From: Vibrio crassostreae
Lineage (GTDB): Bacteria; Pseudomonadota; Gammaproteobacteria; Enterobacterales; Vibrionaceae
Assembly: GCF_024347415.1 (NCBI RefSeq)
Contig: NZ_AP025477.1
Location: 186,001-250,000, forward strand
DNA length: 64,000 nucleotides
Reading direction: 5' to 3'
Shown here: positions 35,903-43,131 of the stretch, piece after piece
How the letters are laid out: the number at the start of each line of letters is the position of its first letter
Numbering within the stretch: the stretch's first letter is position 1
Program-made: the position numbers and the translations under genes
The notes under the pieces: model-generated
What the model was told of the DNA's origin: nothing
What the model saw: the letters and a program-made list of their open reading frames with translations, nothing else
Databases searched by the model: none

Positions 35903-36676
35903 ATGAAGACTAAAATCATCAGCGTTGCGAACCAAAAAGGTGGCGTTGGAAAAACCACTACTCTTGTCAATTTAGGGGCTGAGCTTGCACGAAAACGAAA
36001 AGTGTTAGTGATTGACCTCGATCCTCAGGGTAACTGCTCTAAAACGTTAACAGGACAACGGGATTTTAAGTTTGAAGAGACGGTAGCTGCTTTATTTGAT
36101 AAACCTAAAGTTGTGTCCATTGTCGATTTAATTCAACCTGCAAAGCTTAATGGGAATTCCATTGAAAACCTCTATGTTGTTCCCGCTGATGTTCAGTTGT
36201 CACGTGTCATCGAAACATCACTGACAAAGATTAATCGTGAACGAATTTTAGAGAAGCAATTGGTGAGGTTAGGTGATACTTACGATTTCATTCTTCTTGA
36301 TACGCCACCAAACCTATCCCTAACGACTCTTAACGCAATCCAGGCCTCAGACCTTATTTTGATCCCTGTTGATTCTGGTGCCTTCTCATTAGACGGCATT
36401 AGTTCTTTACTCGAAGCTGTATCTGAAATTAAAGAAGACGAAGGTAATTACCTGATACTGAGGAATGAGGTCGACTCAAGAAACACTATCATTAATGAGT
36501 TCATTGATGAGGAATTGGAGGTAGTACAAGATAAATTGTTACCAGTATCTGTCCGCCGCTCTGAGCATGTCGGACAAGCTAATGCCGTTTCCTCTCCGGT
36601 GCGCTTTTATAAATCGGGCTCACTTGTGAATAACGATTACCGTAAACTCGCTGTGTTTCTTTTAAATTTAATGTAA
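35903..36676 (+). CDS. parA: ParA-family partition ATPase
   Basis: 257 residues from ATG 35903 (MKTKIISVANQKGGVGKTT); an in-frame ATG at 35867 lies inside the operator and is rejected. The deviant Walker A KGGVGKTT is near residue 11-18, Walker A' VIDLDPQGN near 38 and Walker B FILLDTPP near 122. ParA ATPases bind DNA nonspecifically and move plasmid or phage-plasmid copies to daughter cells. There is no N-terminal HTH, so this is the small type Ib-like ParA, usually paired with a small RHH centromere-binding protein, as found downstream. Confidence 0.93.
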   Translation: MKTKIISVANQKGGVGKTTTLVNLGAELARKRKVLVIDLDPQGNCSKTLTGQRDFKFEETVAALFDKPKVVSIVDLIQPAKLNGNSIENLYVVPADVQLSRVIETSLTKINRERILEKQLVRLGDTYDFILLDTPPNLSLTTLNAIQASDLILIPVDSGAFSLDGISSLLEAVSEIKEDEGNYLILRNEVDSRNTIINEFIDEELEVVQDKLLPVSVRRSEHVGQANAVSSPVRFYKSGSLVNNDYRKLAVFLLNLM

Positions 36677-36692
36677 TACATAGGTAATACAC
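36672..36692 (+). repeat. Partition 9-mer repeats between parA and parB
   Basis: TGTAATACA (36672-36680) is followed by GGTAATACA (36683-36691) as direct repeats overlapping the parA stop and ending against the parB start. Same 9-mer as the parA operators. Confidence 0.7.
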
Positions 36693-36992
36693 ATGAGCAA
36701 GTTAAAGAAACGAGGAGCGATAACCGCTCTCTCTACTGAGAAGAACGAAGGTTCAAGTAAGCCGACTGGAATTACGACTGTTAAAAAGAAAGTAACGACA
36801 TCTTATAAAGTGCCTCCTCTGACTCTTAGAATGTCATTGAAGGATAAAGAACGGATCACTGATTGGGTAGCAAGTCTGCAAGAGCAGACAGAGAGAAATG
36901 TGTCTGCAGCGAAATTGTTTCGAGCGTTGGCTTTATATCGAGACAAGATCGATGATGAAGATCTCATCGAGTTGATCAACAAAATGAACTAA
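36693..36992 (+). CDS. parB: Small partition (ParB/ParG-like) DNA-binding protein
   Basis: 99 residues with a basic, disordered N-terminus (about 1-45: KLKKRGAITALSTEK..., TVKKKVTTSYK) and a C-terminal ribbon-helix-helix-like part (LTLRMSLKDKERITDWVASLQEQTERNVSAAKLFRALALY). This two-part design is typical of the small centromere-binding partners of type Ib ParA proteins. The flexible tail contacts the ATPase and the RHH binds repeats. It starts 16 bp after parA, within the repeats it probably binds. Confidence 0.75.
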   Translation: MSKLKKRGAITALSTEKNEGSSKPTGITTVKKKVTTSYKVPPLTLRMSLKDKERITDWVASLQEQTERNVSAAKLFRALALYRDKIDDEDLIELINKMN

Positions 36993-36995
36993 ATA

Positions 36996-37015
36996 TGTAT
37001 TACACATGTAATACA
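36996..37015 (+). repeat. Partition inverted repeat downstream of parB (possible parS)
   Basis: A perfect TGTATTACA-CA-TGTAATACA inverted repeat begins 4 bp after the parB stop. It is the same motif as the operators upstream of parA, so it may be part of the centromere. Confidence 0.75.
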
Positions 37016-37484
37016 CGATTATTTTAAAGACTCTAAATATTTAAAGAGATGCCATAGAGCCGGCTTCGGACTCAACTTCTCACACTGATGAACATGACAC
37101 TTTGGGAGTTTTTTACCTGTTCTGAGCCTTCTCTCCTTGTAAAGACAAACACTTTAAACGTGTCTCTATCACGATTCTTATCGTTGCCTTGGGCGTCACC
37201 CTGCGGGCTAGGCTTTACTGCCCTAAGAGTCTTAGCGTCTTGTCGTTTCCTCCTCGTTGTTCTCTCTGTCTTTGAATAAGTTCGAATAAGGGCTTGTTTT
37301 CTTATGCGCCGATTTCTTTCACTCGCCTCATTTTCGGGCTCGCAGGCTGTTAACCGTCTCTCCCCACAACCTGTTTTTCAAGGGAGGCTTCGCCGCTGCG
37401 CGCCCTTGCAAAGCAGAACGATGTTGAGAGAGCGGACCGCCAAGCGGCTCCGAAAAGTGATACTCAAACAGAAAGGAAACTCTC
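37016..37484 (+). ncRNA. Long structured leader L1 upstream of tagged gene
   Basis: About 470 bp without a credible gene. From about 37255 onward it is clearly homologous to 54940-55171 (shared AAGTTCGA-TAAGGGCTTG and GGCTCGCAGGCTGTTAACC blocks). It contains a strong hairpin at 37371-37416 (14-bp stem with G-U pairs) whose loop GCTTCGCCGC recurs. A third hairpin copy precedes radC at 38629-38662. Probably an untranslated 5' leader; it resembles in context the published radC RNA motif. Confidence 0.55.
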
Positions 37485-37994
37485 ATGGCGCAACAAAACT
37501 CAACCCCAACTCTCTCTAACTCAAATTCAGCGACCAGCGTTTCGCCGCTGGGGCACGAAAGCTCACCAAAAAATGATATCTCTAGTCCTTTAGCGGTCTT
37601 GAAGTTGCGCTATCAAGTCAAAAAGTGTTGTGATGAGGTGAAAAGAAAGTCTGAATTTGTTTCAAAAATCCAGCGTTTAAAAATGTTCAGTCGTCGTCAG
37701 TCGACAGAGCAACTGGCTGATATCGCAGCGTTAAAAGACCAAGGGTTCGTTGACGCTATCAAGCAGCAGTTTCCGCAATTGGTGTCGCGTCGTTTTGCTT
37801 TCCATGAAATCCGTGACTTTTTCATCGAATTAAATGGTGCTGGCTTTGGTGAATGGTTTCTTCACGAGCGAGTGGATCACATCATTATGTACACCAACTA
37901 CGGGTCTGTGTTTCCAGCGTTGCGCTTTGTGACAACGGGGGAGGGAACGTTTAAGTGCTCAGGATTTTGTTTTGATGTGCGTTTTGGCGCTTAG
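37485..37994 (+). CDS. Tagged hypothetical protein (conserved N-terminal tag 1)
   Basis: 169 residues from ATG 37485 with AAAGGAAAC upstream. The first 33 residues (MAQQNSTPTLSNSNSA..., then GHESSPKNDIS) are shared with the otherwise unrelated gene at 55172. The remainder is specific: a basic helical part (LRYQVKKCCDEVKRKSEF) and a C-terminal alpha/beta part (GFGEWFLHERVDHIIMYTNYG). No domain recognised. It belongs to a family of mobile-element genes preceded by the same hairpin leader. Nine bp separate it from the next gene. Confidence 0.65.
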   Translation: MAQQNSTPTLSNSNSATSVSPLGHESSPKNDISSPLAVLKLRYQVKKCCDEVKRKSEFVSKIQRLKMFSRRQSTEQLADIAALKDQGFVDAIKQQFPQLVSRRFAFHEIRDFFIELNGAGFGEWFLHERVDHIIMYTNYGSVFPALRFVTTGEGTFKCSGFCFDVRFGA

Positions 37995-38002
37995 GGGGTC
38001 AA

Positions 38003-38320
38003 ATGAAAGTGCGTTCTACAGTATCCGCTGACATATCCCTGCACGTGATTTGGGTGAATTCGACCGACTTTGACTCCACCGTAAAGGCCGTCAAGGTTCA
38101 TGAGATTTTGGTGAATGAGTTTGGGTATACCGACTCTTTAACACTAGAGCAAGGCAACCGAGGGAAGGGGGGGAGTATCAGTGTGTGTGATAACACTACC
38201 ACCATTAAGCAGATGCGAGAAGACTACGCCTACGCGAAGAAAACGGAAAGGACGAGAGAAACTACCTCCGAGCATCGCGAGTCGGCTAAGGCTTTACTCT
38301 CTTGTCTGTATGACGACTAA
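38003..38320 (+). CDS. Hypothetical protein downstream of tagged gene
   Basis: 105 residues, 8 bp after the previous stop and so probably in the same operon. It has a strand-rich first half (ISLHVIWVNSTDFDSTVKAVKVHEIL) and a charged helical end (EDYAYAKKTERTRETTSEHRESAKALL). The Gly/Lys stretch GNRGKGG may be a loop. No known domain; typical of uncharacterised ICE or plasmid genes found near radC. Confidence 0.55.
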   Translation: MKVRSTVSADISLHVIWVNSTDFDSTVKAVKVHEILVNEFGYTDSLTLEQGNRGKGGSISVCDNTTTIKQMREDYAYAKKTERTRETTSEHRESAKALLSCLYDD

Positions 38321-38628
38321 AGTCAGCAGATGCGTGACGGCTCAAATACTCATCAGATCATCAAGCTGTCTGAATTTTGTTTCGATATTCCAACTGTTTG
38401 CGGTATTCAAGCGGTTCGTGTTTTTAGACGAGCAACGCCCTGTTCGGTCTTGTCCTAAGTAGCCAAGGTTATCGAGTGGCGCAAGTCGAGTAACCAGCAG
38501 GGCGCTCTCTTGGTGGGGAAGGGACATTTCTACCTGGGCGACGTACTTTGGGTTGAGATATTGGCTTAGGCTGTCCTTTTGGCTTGTTGTCGCGACTTCC
38601 TTTAAACCGTCCCATTTGAGAACCCTCA

Positions 38629-38662
38629 CGCAAGGGAGGCTTCGCCGCTGCGCGCCCTTGCG
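38629..38662 (+). ncRNA. Leader hairpin L3 upstream of radC
   Basis: Stem CGCAAGGG/CCCTTGCG encloses a loop sequence (38637-38654) identical to that in L1. It is 62 bp before the radC ATG. The stem ends differ from L1 but still pair, which is covariation. Confidence 0.6.
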
Positions 38663-38723
38663 CTGCAGAACCTGCAACTGGGTACGGACAGTCAGACGCT
38701 CACCAAGACCGAAAGGAAATACC

Positions 38724-39065
38724 ATGTCAGCACATGTTCAATACTCAAATGTTTCGTTATTCACATCAGAAGAAAAGGGCATCCTTGACCAGGCCGCAAG
38801 CATTCTCAAATCCAAACTGTTTATTTCAGAACAAACGCCATTAACCTCGCCTGAATTGGTGAAATCGTTCTGCCAAACGTCCATGGCCGCTTGTGAGTCT
38901 GAAGTGTTTGGATTATCTTCCTCGATAATCAACATCGAGTGTTGCGCACCAAAGAGATGTTCTACGGTACCGTTAATGCCGCTTCGGTCTATCCGCGTGA
39001 AGTCGTGAAAGCGTCGCTGGCCGCGAACGCGAGTGCGGTTATTCTCTATCATAACCACCCAAGTG
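38724..39065 (+). pseudogene. radC: 5' part of a broken radC-family gene
   Basis: From ATG 38724 (AAAGGAAAT Shine-Dalgarno) it reads as a mobile-element RadC/JAB-domain protein: [25 protein letters not shown] 1-nt deletion near 38911 then shifts the frame. In the +1 frame the RadC sequence continues as [34 protein letters not shown]... to the zinc motif YHNHPSG at about 39045-39067, where the group II intron starts. The 3' part lies at 42946-43085. Mobile-element RadC proteins are JAMM-motif proteins of unclear role. Doubly inactivated. Confidence 0.85.
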
Positions 39066-39334
39066 GTGCGCCAAGAAGCGCATATGTAAAACGCAATGTA
39101 ATTGCTTGATTTCAAGGAGTAATCAATGATTAGAAACGCATGCAACTTCCATTAGGCTGGCTGTTGTGTGAAGCCGTTTTGACAATGTGGCTGACATTTC
39201 CCCTACGAAATGGAGAGCTGCTAATCAGAGTCTTGCTAAGACTACGAAAGAAACTGATGTTTGACGCCTCGAAGGTTGGACTGTCTGTTATGAAGGTAGG
39301 GACAAGACAGAGTCACTGGATCTCCACCTATGAC

Positions 39335-40832
39335 CTGTCTCTTGATCACAAGTTACATCTCAAGAGATTTGGCGAGTAGGTAGCCTTCAAGGATAATTTG
39401 CAACTTGAACCATCCTTCCCAGAGCCTTTCCCAGCCAACTCGCCCATTTCGCTTAGAGTCGTGCCAACCAGCAAGCTTTCCAAGATTAATATACGCCCAG
39501 TAGATACTTGGTGCTTGGCGAGGCGGCTTTGTCTTTTCTTGCTTTGACCATAGTAATTTCCACGCAAGAGGACTTAACAACTTCTCACAGCTTTGCTTCT
39601 CAGCTTCTGGTCGATTTAAGCCAACGTATCGTAGTTGGTGCACTCTTACCGCTATGAAAGCCAGTATTACGACCATCTTTTCGAGGTTGTCTTTACTTTG
39701 CATACGAAGGTCTTCCACATGAGTTCCTCCCGTCTTCCATGCTTTGTGGAACTCTTCTATCAGCCAACGTTTTTCATAATAATCCAAGATTTGTTCTGCA
39801 TCTTTCGCATTGAGAATAGGTTCAGATGTCAGTATGTGCCAACATAGTGGCTTGTCGTGGTTTAGCTCTTTGCAACCAACGTAATATAAGGAAATAGGCT
39901 CCCCTTCTTTATTAGAAGGTACCTTGAGAGTGACCGGAGCATACTTCACTTCACAGGTAGCTTCACGCGCCTTTCGTCCACCACGCTGCTTCACCTCGAC
40001 GACTCTATTTCCAGCTGACTTTAGAGCACTGCTGAACGTATAAAGAGAGTCTGTACTTTGCTCTATACCTCGGTTATGCGTGGAACGAACAACAAAGCGC
40101 TGTTGATGAGTAGTCTTATATGTAAGGTACTCGATGATATCTGCTTCTCGGTCACAAACGGAAATCACATTGTCGAGTACACCACCAAGGCGCTGTGCCA
40201 TATGCCTTGATGCCCGCTCCCATTTGAAGCTTTCTTTCGTCTCATAAGCGCGCGTCTTCCGCTTGGATTTTTGTCCATACTGGTTAATATCTCTTACCCA
40301 GCGCTCTTGTTCTATGAGACCAACCACGTGTTTCTCTTGAGGAGCGAACAGCAAGACCGAGTGGACTTGCATCCCTCTAGAGGACTTTGTAGAGCTCGTA
40401 TGTCCCATCTCATCTCTAACGGTCTGATGAGTAAACTCCAGAGAAGTCGTATCCTCTAAGGCGAGCAGACAAGAATAGGTGCGGGCAGCTTTAACTGTTG
40501 CATTAAATCCAGCCTCAGCAATAGCTTGTGCGTCAATGGCGTCGTTCCGACTAAAGCGGTAAGCTGCTTCAATATCTGCAACTGATTCAAGAGACTGCAC
40601 AATAGACTGACCGATATGGTTAGCAAGGGATGCAGTCAGTTTAACGAGTCGCTTGGTTCGCCTTAGGTCTCCCAACTCAGCGTCCGAAAATGTATCTGTT
40701 GCCCATTGTTCTGCATTGACTGAAAACATCATACCTACCTTCAACTGTTTATTTATAGTTGAGATCGGAAGTATGCAAAAAGGTTCAAAAAATCCTGAGA
40801 TGAAAATCGCAGGATTTGTGTATGAAAGACAG
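39335..40832 (-). mobile_element. IS4-family (IS50 group) insertion sequence with 9-bp target duplication
   Basis: Length 1498 bp. The left end CTGTCTCTTGATCACAAGT (39335-39353) closely resembles Tn5/IS50 ends. The right end, read inward, is CTGTCTTTCATACACAAAT. Both sides are flanked by ACCTATGAC (39326-39334 and 40833-40841), a 9-bp duplication as expected for IS50-group transposition. It sits in the 5' RNA part of the group II intron. Confidence 0.92.
39353..40744 (-). CDS. IS4/IS50-group transposase
   Basis: 463 residues. DDE motifs are visible: D in LALEDTTSL, D in VISVCDREAD, and the YREK-type C-terminal block YEKRWLIEEFHKAWKTG (Y-x2-R-x3-E-x6-K). It spans nearly the whole element, stopping within the left inverted repeat. 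The frame is intact, so the element may be active. It catalyses cut-and-paste transposition. Confidence 0.93.
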   Translation of the reverse strand: MKVGMMFSVNAEQWATDTFSDAELGDLRRTKRLVKLTASLANHIGQSIVQSLESVADIEAAYRFSRNDAIDAQAIAEAGFNATVKAARTYSCLLALEDTTSLEFTHQTVRDEMGHTSSTKSSRGMQVHSVLLFAPQEKHVVGLIEQERWVRDINQYGQKSKRKTRAYETKESFKWERASRHMAQRLGGVLDNVISVCDREADIIEYLTYKTTHQQRFVVRSTHNRGIEQSTDSLYTFSSALKSAGNRVVEVKQRGGRKAREATCEVKYAPVTLKVPSNKEGEPISLYYVGCKELNHDKPLCWHILTSEPILNAKDAEQILDYYEKRWLIEEFHKAWKTGGTHVEDLRMQSKDNLEKMVVILAFIAVRVHQLRYVGLNRPEAEKQSCEKLLSPLAWKLLWSKQEKTKPPRQAPSIYWAYINLGKLAGWHDSKRNGRVGWERLWEGWFKLQIILEGYLLAKSLEM

Positions 40833-41146
40833 ACCTATGACGGGGGGAGAAATCTCGCTTGGATAGAGACTGAACGCTCCTACAGAAATAGGAGTTCAAG
40901 TCTCCCAGTGACGAGCCGTGCAAGGGGTACAGTCAGAGTCTAAGGCAAGATGGTGACGTTACATATGTGAACTTGGGAACTTTCTATTGTTATCTTGGCA
41001 ACAAGATCTGGGAGCCTGAACCTACATGCAATTAGAAAGGGCGGAGCCTTCGTAGTAGTCCGAGGTTAGGAAAGCTAATCACATGGCGAAGGGAGGCAGT
41101 TTGACAAAACGTTTGTAAAAGTGAATTAAGCAGGAGAACAACGGTA

Positions 41147-42901
41147 ATGTTGCTTTCAACGATCGCCCAAAAACAATAAACACTTGCAAAGAAAGCAACT
41201 GAGAATCCAGAGTATAAATTTAATCGTTTATACGATCTTCTTCATTGGGAGACATGGATACATCAGGCTGCTATTAATGTGTTATCTAGGCCAGGAAGTA
41301 GGACAGATGGCGTAGATGGTAAAACTCGCGACTACTTTAAACAAACCTATGAAAGACAACTGTCTTTGATCATAGAACAGTTAAAGTCAGGGAATTACCG
41401 TCCACTACCTGTAAAGAGGGTCTATATACCAAAGCCGAATGGAACCAAACGTCCTCTCGGTATTCCGGCTTTACGAGATCGTATTGTTCAGGAAGGTATA
41501 AGAATGGCACTCGATCCTATATACGAAACGGGTTTTCATCCCTATTCCTTTGGGTTTAGGAAAAGTCGATGCACTATGGATGCGATTGCAGTGTTGATGC
41601 CCTTAGCTAACTCCATATCAAAACATTTCTATGTTATTGAGGGGGACTTAAAAAGCTACTTCGACACTGTTAATCATCGAATATTACTCAAATTGTTAAA
41701 AAAGCGGATAGCAGATAGGAAACTCATCTCTCTGCTCCATCGCTTTCTTCGTGCCGGTGTCATGGAAAAGCAGCTATTTGCTCAAACTCGTGAAGGGGTA
41801 CCGCAAGGGGGGATCATTTCCCCACTGCTAGCAAATCTATACTTGAACGAATTTGATCAATGGGCAGCGAAGAAATGGCAGCTATCTCAATCAGAAAGAC
41901 AAAATACGAGGAAAGCGGGTCGCGGTAATTATACCATGGTTCGCTATGCCGATGATTTTGTTGTCGTATCAAATGATGGGATAGCTGGAGTAAGGCAAGC
42001 TAAAGCTGAAATTAAGGAATTTCTGGAGGAAGAGCTAAAACTTACTCTTTCTGAGGAGAAAACTTTAATTACACACGTTAACAAAGGATACGACTTCTTG
42101 GGGTTCTATATTAAACGGAACTACTCGGAAGGACGATGGGTGGTACACTTGCGCCCCTCAATGAAAAGTGTGAAGCGTGTGAAAGCCAAGCTTAAAAGTC
42201 TTACTACACGAAACCAAACTTTATATGATGAAGTTACGAAGATGAAACAAATAAATCAAGTAGTTAGAGGGTGGTGTGAATATTACAAACATACATCTTT
42301 ACTCAGTGATTTAGAAGCGATCAGTCGCTATGCGTGGCACAGATACCACAAGTGGTTACTGGCAAAATACAAAGGAAGTAGAAAGGTGCAACTCATCAAG
42401 GACAAAACATGCACAATCATGAAACGTCAACGATGGGTAGCGAATACATTCGGTATTCAAGTACATCAATGGCTGCCATCAGCAAAAGAGCTCAATCGTT
42501 CTCGTTATTGGAATCGGGGCAGAAATGGATTTGAACATCCCTATCTAGTCGCGTCCAGTAACGAAATCCAACCACCACTAGGACTCAAAGGTCCAGAGCT
42601 TTCGATATATCTAACAGCACGGATGAGCCGTGAAGATAATAGAGAGTATCCAAAGGACTGGCACTATAGACGACTAAAGGTACTAAAGCGAGATAGCTTT
42701 GCATGTGTGATATGCAAAGAACAAAATGACATCCAAGTTCATCACCGTAGAGGCGTTAAATCGTGGGCGGTAAAAGACTTGGTAACATTATGTCGAAAGC
42801 ATCACATGATGGAACACAAGAAACTGCGAGTTGATGATTGTCAAATGGAGAGCCGGATGCGGGGAAACTCGCACGTCCGGTTCGGAGAGAGGAGTGAGTA
42901 A
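41147..42901 (+). pseudogene. ltrA: Group II intron reverse transcriptase/maturase with in-frame stop at codon 11
   Basis: The natural start is ATG 41147 (AGGAG 12 bp upstream), reading MLLSTIAQKQ then TAA at 41177-41179. The same frame continues TLAKKATENPEYKFNRLYDLLHWETW and stays open to 42901. After that it has all domains: RT (KPNGTKRPLGIPALRDRIVQE, YADDFVVVS near 41950), maturase domain X (VVRGWCEYYKHTSLL) and an HNH endonuclease at the C-terminus (CVICKEQND...HHRRG...LCRKHH). A GTG at 41279 could restart translation but would lose the first 44 residues. Probably impaired. Confidence 0.8.
42849..42886 (+). ncRNA. Group II intron domain V
   Basis: The sequence GAGCCGGATGCGGGG-AAA-CTCGCACGTCCGGTTC folds as the catalytic domain V hairpin. 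It lies inside the tail of the intron protein frame, at the usual place just before the 3' splice site. Confidence 0.8.
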
Positions 42902-42945
42902 AACCGCCAGCTGTGAAGCTGGTATGGCGTACTTGCCCCTACTCT

Positions 42946-43085
42946 ACGCCACCCCAAGTCAAGCTGACCGACGCATTACTCGTCAACTGACGGATGCGTT
43001 GGCATTGGTTGATATCCGAGTACTGGACCACTTTGTGGTTTCATTTGAGTGTGTGGTGTCTTTTTCTGAGCGAGGCTGGATTTAA
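42946..43085 (+). pseudogene. radC: 3' part of the broken radC gene
   Basis: It reads [30 protein letters not shown] and SERGWI-stop, the RadC C-terminus that follows HNHPSG. It completes the gene interrupted at 39065. A Cys replaces the usual acidic residue in [10 protein letters not shown], a sign of decay. Confidence 0.85.
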
Positions 43086-43115
43086 AAAAGCGGCTTATGG
43101 CCGCTGATTGAAACA

Positions 43116-43131
43116 GGGTAGGAGACTACCC
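43116..43131. repeat. 16-bp target duplication, left copy
   Basis: GGGTAGGAGACTACCC, itself a 6-bp-stem hairpin, borders the left end of the ISNCY-like element. An identical copy is at 44874-44889. Confidence 0.88.

Larger units (their letters stand above)
39066..42945 (+). mobile_element. Group II intron inserted in radC, itself interrupted by an IS
   Basis: A 5' end GTGCG at 39066-39070 fits the group II GUGYG rule and lies at the HNHPSG codons of radC. The intron-encoded protein is at 41147-42901. Domain V follows at about 42849-42886 (GAGCCGGATGCG...CACGTCCGGTTC with a GAAA loop), then domain VI and radC coding resumes at GCCACCCC. The exact exon junction is uncertain by a few bases. The 5' RNA domain is split by the IS4-type element at 39335-40832. 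Confidence 0.82.

Noticed and set aside
37088..37519. Two short frames in the L1 leader (37088-37279, 37304-37519)
   Set aside because: Unusual composition, no conserved counterpart in frame in L2, and they overlap the hairpin and the true start of the tagged gene.
42831..43085. An 84-codon gene at the intron 3' end
   Set aside because: The frame joins intron domain V/VI sequence with the radC C-terminus; not an independent gene.
43086..43115. Terminator-like hairpin after radC (AGCGGC/GCCGCT)
   Set aside because: Stem is present, but no T run on the plus strand, and its role for the leftward transposase is unclear; not listed as a feature.
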